64,000 bases of DNA, from NCBI GenBank assembly GCA_046635845.1, contig JAQQXN010000002.1; one strand, given 5' to 3'. Under the pieces are notes generated by a model. The model made no database searches and was not told the origin of the DNA. It saw only the letters and a list, made by a program, of their open reading frames with translations. Each line of letters opens with the position of its first letter. The stretch's first letter is position 1. This document shows positions 51,952 through 60,574 of this stretch, piece after piece. This DNA comes from UBA168 sp011055275 (GTDB lineage Archaea > Thermoproteota > Thermoprotei_A > Marsarchaeales > UBA168). A program made the position numbers and the translations under genes.

Positions 51952-54741
51952 ATGGCTGTGCCAGATTACGAGATCAAGTGGTCTCAGCGCTTCGTCAGCG
52001 AGCATGTTTATGAAGCAGATCCCGACGAAAGGCGGAAGTTTTTTGTTACTTTTCCTTTTCCTTATATGGATGGGCCGCTTCATGTGGGGCATGGCTATAC
52101 CGTGGGTAGGCTAGACGCGCTTGCGAGGTACAAACGGGCTCGTGGGTACAACGTTCTCTTCCCATGGGCTTGGCATTGGACCGGACAGCCCATAGCCGGA
52201 GAAGCAAAGAGAATAGCTGAAGGCGACCCCAAGGCGATAAACCCACTGGTTGAAATAGCTGGCGTGAGCATGGATGAGGTTAAGAAGTTTACTGACCCCG
52301 TCTATTTGGCAAGGTACTTCACGAAACAGGGCAAGGACACCCTGATAAAGTACGGGGTTTCAATAGATTGGAGAAGGGAGTTCTTCACGACTTCGCATAA
52401 TCCCGGCTTTAACGCCTTCGTGACTTGGCAATATGACAGGCTTAGGAAGTTGGGCTACGTTGTAAAGGGAACGCATCCCGTGGTTTGGTGCCCTCGGGAC
52501 CTCAGCCCTGTGGGAGATCACGATAGGCTGCAGGGAGAGGGAGTATCCCCTGAGGAAATGACCGCGATTAAGTTTGAGCTGGTCTCAGGTAAATTCAAGG
52601 GAGCGTATCTGGTCGCGGTCACGTTCCGCCCCGAAACGCTTTACGGCGTAACGAACGTTTGGCTTTCGCCAAACGTCGACTACGCTGAACTGGAAGTGCT
52701 AGGAGAACGCTGGATTGTGGGTAAAGGCGCAGTTCAGAAGCTCCTTGATCAGGGCTTCTCCGTGGCAGTTTCGGCGACGATACGGGGCGATCAGCTGATA
52801 GGCGAGAGCGTGAAGGTGCCGCTGACGGCAAGCGTGGTTCCCGTTCTTCCAGCTACGTTCATTGATCCAGAGTTCGGAACTGCCGTTGTGTTTAGCGTTC
52901 CTGCACATGCACCCTTTGACTATCTTGCGCTTAAGGACCTGGGAATGCCGCGGCAGCCAATCTCGGTGATAAAGGTCGAGGGATACGGTGATTATCCTGC
53001 GATAGAAGAGTGTGAGAAGGAGGGCATAAGGAGCCAATCGGACCCCCGGGCTGAGGACGCAACAAAAAAAATCTACTCCATTGAGCTCAGAAAGGGAGTA
53101 ATGGTCGTAGGCGACCTCGCTGGAATGAAGGTTTCAGATGCGCGTAGGGTGGTGTCAGAGAGGCTGAAAAGCGCGAGCCTTGGATTCGCGTTCTACGAGC
53201 TTCCCGAGAAGGTGGTGTGCAGGTGCGGTACTACCTGCGACGTTAAAATCCTCCAGGATCAGTGGTTCCTCAAGTACTCGGATCCCGAGCTAAAGGCAAG
53301 GGCTCGTAAGGCAATAGAAAACATGAAGTTTTATCCGCCAGCAGCAAGACAGGCCTTTCTAGATGTTCTTGACTGGGTAGGCGATAAACCATGTGCTAGG
53401 AGGAGCGGCCTTGGCACTCCTTTGCCTTGGGATTCGGACTGGCTCGTTGAAACCCTAAGCGACTCAACGATTTACATGGCCTACTACACCATATCGAAGT
53501 ACGTCAACGCGGGGCTTGTCAAGCCCGAGTCCATGACTACTGAGTTTTTTGACTACGTTCTTCTTGGCGAAGGGAACGCCTCCAAAGTTTCTTCGATTAC
53601 TGGTGTGCCTGTCTCGTTACTAGATCAGATAAGGCATGAGTTTGACTACTGGTATCCCGTAGATATTAGGGCTTCTGGCAAGGACCTGGTGTCTAATCAC
53701 CTGATTTTCTTCATACTTCAACATGTGGCCATATTTCCGGAAGACAAGTGGCCCAGGGCAATTGCCGTAAACGGCTTTGCATCCATTGAGGGCAACAAGA
53801 TGTCGAAGTCAAAGGGACTCTTCGTTACGCTTGAAAAAGCAATTGAGAGAAGGGGAAGCGACGCGTTAAGGCTAGCCCTTATAAATTCAGCTGAAGGCAT
53901 GGATGACCCGGACTTCAAATGGGCTGATGTGGATGCCATGGCAGAGAAGGTCGAGTCATTTCTGAGCTTGGTCAAGCAGGTAATGTCGGATCATGATGGA
54001 ATGCCTGATGATATGGACCTTTGGATTAAGGCAAAATTCAACAAGACGTTGGAGCAAGTTGCCTCGGCCATGGAAGAGTACAGGACCAGGACAGCCCTTA
54101 ACTACGCTCTGTTCGAGTTCTGGCTCGACTTCAGATGGTATGCGAGGAGAAGGGTCAGCAAGGGATTATCATCGTACTCAGAGGCAGCGCTTGAGGTCCT
54201 GAAGAATTGGACGAGGCTTCTTGAACCGTTCATGCCTTATGCCTCGGAGGAAGCTTGGGAAACGATGGGTGAAAGAGAGCACATAAGCACCCAGCCTTGG
54301 CCTCAGTCATTTGCGGTTCCTGATGAGCCAATGGTGTTGGGCAAAGAGGAGTACGTGCAGCGTCTCTTTGAAAGCGCTAAAGAAGTGATGAGCCTATGGG
54401 CCAAAAGAGGCAGCAAGGCCAGGTCTTTGGTTATACATCAGAGCGAGACGACGAGGCCCATGCTAGATATAATGACAGGGCGGCTAGGAGCGGAGGCGCT
54501 TCCTAAGGAGCAACGTTCGCTTTATAAGAAGCTAATTAATGCCGCATCGCAGCTTGGTCCTAACGAGAAGACCGTGATGGAAAAACTGGCGGCGCAAGAG
54601 GATGTGTTGATGAACGAGGCCGCGGCGTTTCTTTCATCGGAACTAGGGATTCCCGTGGTGGTAGGTCGGAAGGGTAAGTTCAGGGTTGGTGATAAGGAAT
54701 ACGTTCCCATTCCCCTAAGGCCGCTTTTTGAGGTGGTTTGA
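51952..54741 (+). CDS. leuS: Leucyl-tRNA synthetase (archaeal type)
   Basis: This 929-aa class I synthetase has a HIGH motif in PLHVGHGYT (His44-His47) and KMSKS at about residues 616-620 (NKMSKSKGLF). The CP1 editing domain (about 150-430) lies between, with TFRPETLYGVTNVWL. The tRNA-binding C-terminus is of archaeal/eukaryotic type. It follows alaS by 16 nt on the same strand. Confidence 0.96.
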   Translation: MAVPDYEIKWSQRFVSEHVYEADPDERRKFFVTFPFPYMDGPLHVGHGYTVGRLDALARYKRARGYNVLFPWAWHWTGQPIAGEAKRIAEGDPKAINPLVEIAGVSMDEVKKFTDPVYLARYFTKQGKDTLIKYGVSIDWRREFFTTSHNPGFNAFVTWQYDRLRKLGYVVKGTHPVVWCPRDLSPVGDHDRLQGEGVSPEEMTAIKFELVSGKFKGAYLVAVTFRPETLYGVTNVWLSPNVDYAELEVLGERWIVGKGAVQKLLDQGFSVAVSATIRGDQLIGESVKVPLTASVVPVLPATFIDPEFGTAVVFSVPAHAPFDYLALKDLGMPRQPISVIKVEGYGDYPAIEECEKEGIRSQSDPRAEDATKKIYSIELRKGVMVVGDLAGMKVSDARRVVSERLKSASLGFAFYELPEKVVCRCGTTCDVKILQDQWFLKYSDPELKARARKAIENMKFYPPAARQAFLDVLDWVGDKPCARRSGLGTPLPWDSDWLVETLSDSTIYMAYYTISKYVNAGLVKPESMTTEFFDYVLLGEGNASKVSSITGVPVSLLDQIRHEFDYWYPVDIRASGKDLVSNHLIFFILQHVAIFPEDKWPRAIAVNGFASIEGNKMSKSKGLFVTLEKAIERRGSDALRLALINSAEGMDDPDFKWADVDAMAEKVESFLSLVKQVMSDHDGMPDDMDLWIKAKFNKTLEQVASAMEEYRTRTALNYALFEFWLDFRWYARRRVSKGLSSYSEAALEVLKNWTRLLEPFMPYASEEAWETMGEREHISTQPWPQSFAVPDEPMVLGKEEYVQRLFESAKEVMSLWAKRGSKARSLVIHQSETTRPMLDIMTGRLGAEALPKEQRSLYKKLINAASQLGPNEKTVMEKLAAQEDVLMNEAAAFLSSELGIPVVVGRKGKFRVGDKEYVPIPLRPLFEVV

Positions 54742-54881
54742 TTCAAAGGGTAGTGGAGTTTTTCCCTTATAACTGGAGACCATGTTCGAAGCGTGCCTTA
54801 TGCCATTACTCAGGCATTCTGCCTATGCATCTTCGGGAGGTTCACGGGGAGGAGCGCGAATATGCGAGTTCATCACACTAA
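54738..54881 (+). CDS. Candidate 47-aa protein with Cys/His pattern
   Basis: A TTG at 54738 overlaps the leuS TGA, with AGGTGG just upstream. It opens a 47-codon frame ending at TAA 54881. The peptide contains CSKRALCHYSGILPMHLREVH, giving two Cys and closing His residues in an MHLREVH tail like that of C2H2 zinc fingers. The Cys-to-His spacing (8) is shorter than usual (12). It may be a small zinc-binding protein coupled to leuS, or chance. Confidence 0.3.
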   Translation: MIQRVVEFFPYNWRPCSKRALCHYSGILPMHLREVHGEEREYASSSH

Positions 54882-54976
54882 TTTGGGATTGAAATGTCGC
54901 GTGAGGGTGGCGATGGGATGGCAATAGGCCAAGAGACGCTTGCTTACAAGCCAAATATAAGGGTGTAAGGCGTGGT

Positions 54977-55660
54977 CTATGATGACGAGGAAGTTATCAT
55001 ATTACATACCCATTCAATTGATGGGGCTATTACGTCTGGATGCTCAGATTCTATAGCTGTAATATCGGATAGTCCAGTCAGGACAGCAATTGATGGTATT
55101 GATGCTGCGCGTGCAGCCCTCACGTCTATATCCATATCACCGACGTAGATCGTGCTATCAGGCTTGCAATCCAGTTGCTTCATTAGCTTCAAAAGCATAT
55201 CGGGATAGGGCTTTTTTCTTTCGACATCATCACCCGAAACCCCGATTATACCCATTTGCTCAAACTCGTACTTGCTCATGAAATACTCTAGTATGATCTT
55301 CGGCGCGTTTGTGGCAACGCCGACCTTGAACCCTTGCGCCTTTAGCCGTCTAATGCATCTGAGCGCGCCAGGAAACAGCCTGGCGAACTTGTTTATGTAG
55401 TAGAACCTGTAGCTGTAATTCATCCAATCGATCCACTGCTTTTCCTGTTCGGCATCCACGCCATCAAAAACCTCTTGGAATATGTCATGGTAGTTCTTTC
55501 CTACGAGTTTTGTTATGCTTGTCTTGTTGACGCCATTTACGTGGTGTATGGTGAAAAAGTCTTCGAGTTGTTTTATGAAAGCAGACTTTGAATCGAGAAG
55601 GGTTCCATCCATATCAAATATTATTGCCTTGAAGCCGCCAGCACCTGAGTTTTCGCGCAA
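54977..55660 (-). CDS. HAD-superfamily phosphatase (phosphoglycolate-phosphatase-like)
   Basis: This 227-aa hydrolase has the nucleophile motif IIFDMDGTLLDS (about residues 12-23), an alpha-helical cap, motif II VATNAP, Lys in ERKKPYPDM and motif IV YVGDMDIDVRAARAA. It dephosphorylates a small metabolite, possibly phosphoglycolate; the substrate cannot be read. The start is a TTG, and it lies 42 nt downstream of the LSm gene on the same strand. Confidence 0.82.
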   Translation of the reverse strand: MRENSGAGGFKAIIFDMDGTLLDSKSAFIKQLEDFFTIHHVNGVNKTSITKLVGKNYHDIFQEVFDGVDAEQEKQWIDWMNYSYRFYYINKFARLFPGALRCIRRLKAQGFKVGVATNAPKIILEYFMSKYEFEQMGIIGVSGDDVERKKPYPDMLLKLMKQLDCKPDSTIYVGDMDIDVRAARAASIPSIAVLTGLSDITAIESEHPDVIAPSIEWVCNMITSSSS

Positions 55661-55702
55661 GGGGAATTAATCTCCCTTGCGGCAAACATAAGCGTTACGC
55701 GT

Positions 55703-56008
55703 TTATTTCGCGGCTTTGTTAGTTGAGTCCCCCACAATTATGTAAAGTATGTTGTTTCCCCTTATGAGTATTTTACCGAAGGATACCAGCGCGTTACCGT
55801 TTTCATCTACTTGAGTGGACTCATCCAGTACGATGTTCATGGTAGGGTCATAATTGTTAAGTATACCCTTGTACTCTTCACCGTCCTTTAGCTTAACGGT
55901 AACGGGCGCGTTGAGCGCCTTCTTCAATAGCCTAAGCGGCGTTTCGACATTATTGCGATTTTGTTGATTCCTTTCAGGTTCCTCTTCCCTTATCCTTCTG
56001 GATATCAA
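55703..56008 (-). CDS. Sm-like archaeal RNA-binding protein (LSm)
   Basis: This 101-aa protein has Sm1 (NAPVTVKLKDGEEYKGILNNYDPTMNIVL in sequence) and Sm2 (GKILIRGNNILYI) motifs. These proteins form heptameric rings on U-rich RNA. It has an N-terminal extension of about 25 polar residues (REEEPERNQQNRNN), longer than most SmAP1 proteins. The TTG start follows an AGGTGTAATG site, with TTTTAATTAAAA upstream. Confidence 0.9.
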   Translation of the reverse strand: MISRRIREEEPERNQQNRNNVETPLRLLKKALNAPVTVKLKDGEEYKGILNNYDPTMNIVLDESTQVDENGNALVSFGKILIRGNNILYIIVGDSTNKAAK

Positions 56009-56090
56009 GCATTACACCTTTTTAATTAAAAGTGGGGAGTTTATAAACATATCAGCGGCCGAGATTGAAACGGTTCATCACCTCAAGGTT

Positions 56091-56783
56091 TCATGAAACG
56101 ATTCCCGAGTCATTGCGCGCCCTTATCACTTCCACGATCTTACTTGTGCTTGTTATGAGTCCTGGTGATGTGAAACGCTGGTTGAATCTTATCACTTTCG
56201 TGTTGCAACCATAGCTTTTGAGCTTCTGCTCGAGCTCACGTTCATCGTACGGTTGGTCGGGCCCTAGCACAAAGAAGTCCGGCTTAAGATCAGCCACGGT
56301 CTTGACGGGATCACCATTCAGCGATCCCAAAATGGCCCTCTTGACTGGTTTTAAGGCGGATACCACGGCAAGCCTTTGTTGCTCTGGTAACATGGGAGTG
56401 TGGCCTTTTGCCTTCGTGGCGTTTTTGTCTCTCGAAACTATGACGGTTAGGTCGCCCAAGGATGCAGCAAACTCAAGGAGCTTTATGTGACCTGGATGTA
56501 TGATATCCCAAGTGCCAGCGGCTGCTACGCTCTTCTCTTGAAGCAGATCTGTCTTCCAGCTTGCGCTAACTGTACCGTTTTCCCTTAGTCCATCTATGAT
56601 TCCTTCGGCATACGATGAGCATACTATTGAAGATACGTAGTCACCCTTGGCCAGGTAATACTCGGAATCGCTGAGGTACTGTTTTGCCAGCTCAATTGGT
56701 TTAATTGGCTCTAGGCCAGGAATTATACCCTTTAAGTTCCTTATGTACCTCTCAGCTCTTTCCCTGACGGCTTCCTCGTCCAT
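56091..56783 (-). CDS. ribL: DUF357 fused to cytidylyltransferase-like FAD synthetase (RibL type)
   Basis: This 230-aa protein combines an N-terminal helical DUF357-like segment (about residues 1-75, with YYLAKGDYVSSIVCSSYAEGIIDGL) with a nucleotidyltransferase domain. That domain shows GTWDIIHPGH (HPGH at 96-99, the HxGH nucleotide motif) and TSTSKIVEV near the C-terminus. Archaeal RibL makes FAD from FMN. Other nucleotidyltransferases share the motif, so the substrate is probable only. It would serve the FMN/FAD enzymes of the cell (inference). Confidence 0.82.
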   Translation of the reverse strand: MDEEAVRERAERYIRNLKGIIPGLEPIKPIELAKQYLSDSEYYLAKGDYVSSIVCSSYAEGIIDGLRENGTVSASWKTDLLQEKSVAAAGTWDIIHPGHIKLLEFAASLGDLTVIVSRDKNATKAKGHTPMLPEQQRLAVVSALKPVKRAILGSLNGDPVKTVADLKPDFFVLGPDQPYDERELEQKLKSYGCNTKVIRFNQRFTSPGLITSTSKIVEVIRARNDSGIVS

Positions 56784-57179
56784 ACGACTTGGTTGGGAGG
56801 GCTATTTAGCCTAACGGGCTGACTGAAGCCTAGCAGTTGTTGAGTGGCGTTTCTCTGTATTGTGGGTTCACTTAAGAGATAAGCTTGGCGTAAACTTTCA
56901 CTTAACCATTTTAGAAAAGGGACAAAATCCTCGTTCCGTTAGGAAAAAAATGGATATCTTTTGGAGAGATTTTTATAATGAGGCCATTATCATTTATAAC
57001 GCGATAGGTGCCGTCAAAGTAAAGATCTATCCTGGCAGGGTCCAGAAGGCTTACTTGAAAGGCAACTCAGCGTTGGCGTGGTGGTTGGCGCGCCGAATCC
57101 ATAAAGAGGGTCGAGAAGAGGCTGAAAAGTACCGCAGAAGTGGTTATTGGTCAGGATAAGATAGGGATAAAAACCCGAG

Positions 57180-57590
57180 AAAGGACGTAAGAGGGCTCCG
57201 AAGAAGCCATGAAGGGTTGCGCAATAAGCGCGAGCTGCTCGATGACGCATTTGGCGCGATAGGCTAGCAGCACGATACCATCAATAGCTGAAGACCTCGA
57301 CGTTCAGGGAATTGCGCGGAACCATTACCCATCGAAGGCGGTAGGAGATGCCTCATGACATACCTTCAAATGGAAGCTGAACGAAAAGCGAGAAAGCGCA
57401 GAAAGGACTTGGTAAAGATGAGCAGGCTTGATCCCTCTTCAAAGGCGTGTTCAAGGTGCGGGCTATCGGGCACTACCCGAAGCTCTCTGACCGCAAGCAC
57501 AACGCTATGTTTACACTGCGTCTACGGTCTTATGATAGATCGCGACTTGAGTGGCTTGAAGGTGGTCACCTACATCATGAAAAATGAGTG
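57180..57590 (+). pseudogene. Decayed IS200/IS605-type TnpB remnant
   Basis: Conserved TnpB segments are spread over different frames. IAEDLDVQGIARNHYPSKA, ending in VGDAS and a TGA, is encoded around 57269-57358 and matches the family EDLxVxGMxxNHxLAKxxxDAS block. The next frame holds SRLDPSSKACSRCGLSG and MIDRDLSG, the zinc-ribbon and the DRD catalytic region. Between them, a third frame reads KLSDR. At least two frameshifts and several stops break it. No TnpA gene, end hairpins or target duplication were found. The open frame at 56860-57159 upstream may be part of the same decay but shows no TnpB motif. Confidence 0.75.
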
Positions 57591-57761
57591 CGACAAAAGT
57601 AGGGCGGGCGTGGTCCGAAATCGCTTTACAAAGATGCGACTTTGGAGCTGCGTAGGCTTTACCTGTGCAGGGAGATGCTGGTGGTTCAATAGGTGGTCTT
57701 TCTGAAAGGGCAGCGCAGTTCATGGCAAGCTTTATACGGCTGTGAGTCGAAATTTAACGAG

Positions 57762-58502
57762 ATGCTGGCTGCGGTGCTATCAGAAAACTTCGAACTTCTA
57801 CTTGGCGCGGTGATATTTGCCGTATCGTTTCCTCTTGGAGTGCTTTTCACGCTTATGGATAGGAAAAGGATGTTAATGGATTTTTACTTTTCTACTTATC
57901 TCTTTAACGTTGCGCGGGCCATCAGAGGTGGCTCTCCGCTTGTCAAGGCATTCGTAGTAGCTTCAGAGGGTGAGTATGGTCCCTTGAAGCCGGTACTTAA
58001 GGCTTTCGTCTCAAGGCTTACCCTTGGTGTTCCACTGCAACATGCCCTTATCTCTTTGTCCTCCGCGCTGAAGAGCAGAATATCGAACTACTCCATAGCA
58101 TCCATAAAGGATCTTTTGAACTTAACACCGGAAATGCATACGTTTCTTGACGAGCTCGGCACATTTCAGGCTCAATACGTTGAGCTTCAGAGGAGGAGAG
58201 AGTCTGAGACTAGGATTCACGTTATAATAACATATGTGGCATTCTTTACGTTTCTGCTTGCAATCGGGGCAACTATAAAGATAACCCCTTATACTACGAG
58301 TACTATCCCACTTTTTTCTGAAAAGTCTAGCCTCTCCCCATCGCTTTTTAGGAGCGTGAGCTATTACGTTGCCCTTTCTGAAAGCGTGTTTCTGGGTTTG
58401 CTAGCCGGAGAAATAAATAAGGGGAAAGCCACATCCGGTCTTTTGCATGTAGCCGTCATGACGTTGGTGCTCATAGTTTTCTCATACATGTTTCTGTTCT
58501 AA
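57762..58502 (+). CDS. Second pilus-type membrane protein (FlaJ/TadB-C-like T2SSF half)
   Basis: This 246-aa protein has helices at about 10-32 (LLLGAVIFAVSFPLGVLFTL), 155-175 (HVIITYVAFFTFLLAIGATI), about 200-215 and the C-terminus (VAVMTLVLIVFSYMFLF). The cytoplasmic part is of T2SSF type (FNVARAIRGGSPLVKAFVVA ... RLTLGVPLQHALISLSS). This resembles one half of FlaJ, complementing the half at 39468-40514. No ATPase gene is adjacent. ATG 57762 is 25-32 nt after CTTTATAC; the open frame upstream enters the TnpB remnant. Confidence 0.75.
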   Translation: MLAAVLSENFELLLGAVIFAVSFPLGVLFTLMDRKRMLMDFYFSTYLFNVARAIRGGSPLVKAFVVASEGEYGPLKPVLKAFVSRLTLGVPLQHALISLSSALKSRISNYSIASIKDLLNLTPEMHTFLDELGTFQAQYVELQRRRESETRIHVIITYVAFFTFLLAIGATIKITPYTTSTIPLFSEKSSLSPSLFRSVSYYVALSESVFLGLLAGEINKGKATSGLLHVAVMTLVLIVFSYMFLF

Positions 58503-58564
58503 AAAAGGGCTAGGGCCGGTGCTATGCTTTTATTCTATGTCTTCTAATCAAAATGTGATGTGGT

Positions 58565-58897
58565 ATGTCCGTCCCTCTGAATGCAGCAGATGCGATTAAG
58601 TTATCTATAAAGATTTTGCAGGATATAAGTAATGATATTCATGTCCCGAAGAACATTAGGCGCGCTGTTTTAGATGCAATTGAATATTTGCAGGATACGT
58701 CAGTAAGCCCGGGTGTGAGGGCGGCCAACGCTCTTAGTATCCTTGACGAAATATCTCAGGATCCCAACATGCCTACAAGAACCAGGGTGCAGTTTTGGAA
58801 CGTTGCAAGCATGCTTGAGAAAGTTAAGGACCGATGTTTACTTTTCTTCTATGTGAATAGTGGTGTTTTTTTGTCTAGAAGACAAGTTGTAAAGTAG
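58565..58897 (+). CDS. UPF0147 family protein
   Basis: This 110-aa protein has a core (1-90) matching UPF0147, a small all-helical archaeal family: AIKLSIKILQDISNDIHVPKNIRRAVLDA (in sequence) and ALSILDEISQDPNMPTRTRVQFW. The function is unknown. The last 20 residues (CLLFFYVNSGVFLSRRQ...) are unlike the family and are encoded on the strand opposite the conserved PDCD5 tail. The normal stop appears to have been lost. Confidence 0.85.
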   Translation: MSVPLNAADAIKLSIKILQDISNDIHVPKNIRRAVLDAIEYLQDTSVSPGVRAANALSILDEISQDPNMPTRTRVQFWNVASMLEKVKDRCLLFFYVNSGVFLSRRQVVK

Positions 58898-59170
58898 GGC
58901 TTTGAGTTGCTCGTCGCTTACGCGACTTATCCTTCCTTGCTGGTAGAGGGCTATGAGTTGGTTCTCAATAAGTTCCGTGAAGTCAGGTCTAACTATTCTC
59001 AGGTTATCAAGCCTGGCTCTTGCATCAGGTTCAAGTATCTCCCTTAGTATGTTGCGCCTCTCTTCCTCTATTTGCTTTTCCTGCGCCTTCTTGCTATAGT
59101 AGGAAGAACTCAGGTCTTGAAGCCTCCTTCTTTTGAGTTCGTTTAGTTCCTCGTCATCATCCTCAGCCAC
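58838..59170 (-). CDS. PDCD5-like DNA-binding protein
   Basis: This 110-aa protein of the TFAR19/PDCD5 family shows DDEELNELKRRRLQDL, EERRNILREILEPDARARLDNLRIVRPDFTELIENQLI (in sequence) and a C-terminal Lys/Arg-rich end. The family binds DNA; its role in archaea is unclear. GTG 59170 follows GAGGTGAT by 4 nt, so the upstream GTG at 59179 is not chosen. It lies 10 nt after S19e, a standard archaeal pairing. Confidence 0.9.
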   Translation of the reverse strand: MAEDDDEELNELKRRRLQDLSSSYYSKKAQEKQIEEERRNILREILEPDARARLDNLRIVRPDFTELIENQLIALYQQGRISRVSDEQLKALLYNLSSRQKNTTIHIEEK

Positions 59171-59180
59171 GGTTATCACC

Positions 59181-59648
59181 TCAGAAGGCCCAGTTGTATA
59201 TTTCCAACCTTGGCTCTTCCTTCTTCATTTTTTCCACGACTCCCCTAGCTACATCGTTTAGCAGGGCTTCCGCGGTGGGTGTGAGAACCTTGGCGTTGCC
59301 ACTTATGGCTATTAGGCCTGCTTGTTCGAGCTGATCTATTATGATCCTTATGGTCTTTCTGGACCCTCTTGCGACATGGTGGGGTTTTGCCCTGCTTATG
59401 ATCCTGCCCCCGTACGTGCTTGAGAGCCGGCTGACGCCTAAGGTCGGTTCTTGCGATAGCTTAACGAGCACAGACGCCACGCGCTTATACCACCAGTCTG
59501 GGTCCTGTGGCAGTGATTGCTTAAAGGTTGCAGTTTTAGCGTAGTTCGCCCATGCTGGCTGCGTTATTTGCTCAAATGACTTCAGCCTTGTGGCTAGAGG
59601 CCCCACCAAATATTGGGATGATACTGCCCTATAGTTCAGCTTCTCCAA
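59181..59648 (-). CDS. rps19e: Small ribosomal subunit protein S19e (eS19)
   Basis: This 155-aa protein has PDWWYKRVASVLVKLSQEP, VSRLSSTYGGRIISRAKPHHVARGS and GLIAISGNAKVLTPTAEALLNDVA, the S19e winged-helix blocks. TTG 59648 follows a GTTAAAAGC box by about 22-27 nt. It is followed on the same strand by PDCD5. Confidence 0.95.
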   Translation of the reverse strand: MEKLNYRAVSSQYLVGPLATRLKSFEQITQPAWANYAKTATFKQSLPQDPDWWYKRVASVLVKLSQEPTLGVSRLSSTYGGRIISRAKPHHVARGSRKTIRIIIDQLEQAGLIAISGNAKVLTPTAEALLNDVARGVVEKMKKEEPRLEIYNWAF

Positions 59649-60574
59649 TCTATTTCAATAAGGTGCTTTGCTTTTAACTTTGTCGTTACGCGTGAAGGTC
59701 TTGGTCTTGTGGGTCTTGATTGGAAAGTGAACGATGGGTCCAGTGTTTGGTCTCGGCGTGCCTGCTGGGTATAGTAAAGAATCACGAATTCGTATTTCGC
59801 ATATATTCATGGCTATGTGCAGTTTGGTGCGCGGCCGTCTACACCAGGGGTTACCGTCGTGAAGGGGGTCAAGTAAGCATTATATCGTGCCAGCTCTTAG
59901 ATTAAACCTATCAGAAATCTTTCGTAATCATCTTACCGTAAAAGTAAGCTAAGCCCTTAAAAATGGCTTTCGCCTCGGAGGCGGTAAGTCTTGGCATATC
60001 GGAGCAAGTGCTTTCATCGTGCGAACCATCTCACAGTTTTCCTTGGCCTAGGAAGCAGCCGAAAATACTTAATTTTTGATTAAGAGCAACGCCCAACATT
60101 TTTCAGGTACCCTCGTGCCAGACCATTGCCTGTACTTCTTTTCATGGCGTGGATTATATCTCCGGTCTATTGCAAGTCAGTTCTAACAACCCACGCTGAT
60201 GCTGTTCATTCGGTGTTTTTCGCCGCTATGGACCTTGTCCTCATTCTTTCCTTCAGCATACCTCCTTCATTAATATTAATAAGCGGTTACGAATAAATAT
60301 AAATGCTTTGCAAAGATCCTGTTAATAGCTATTATAGTCTGTGTTTCCTTGAGTTATGGGCTTAGACTATTTTAAGCTAAAGGCCTTGAGAAGATCTATC
60401 CCGGATATTTGATGCTTCTTGCCTCATCTAAATCTTGCGGGTCATCTCAATCCTGAACAAAGCGCATAATCTAACCCCGAAACTTGACCACATAGCGAAA
60501 CTTAAACGTAACAGTCCGTTGTTGCTCCGATAATATTGCTTGCAATTACCCAGTAATGCGCCTTGAAGCAAAGC
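59649..60574. other. 900-bp region without an intact gene
   Basis: No intact gene is visible. A GCCTCGGAGGC inverted repeat lies near 59972-59982, and an AT-rich stretch with several TATA-like sequences lies near 60273-60305. A 50-codon ATG frame (60144-60296) has a hydrophobic helix with SVLTTHADAVHSVFF, loosely like helix 2 of CDF transporters, so it may be a relic of such a gene. I saw no convincing C/D-box RNA, SRP RNA or RNase P RNA. Confidence 0.4.

Noticed and set aside
56860..57159. 99-codon frame upstream of the TnpB remnant
   Set aside because: No TnpB or other family motif is visible; it may be part of the decayed element or chance.
59720..59905. 61-codon plus-strand frame after S19e
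   Set aside because: Cys/Trp-rich composition without a family match or a promoter at suitable distance.
60395..60455. C/D-box guide RNA (TTGATGC ... CTGA)
   Set aside because: The C box does not match RUGAUGA well and no C'/D' pair is convincing.
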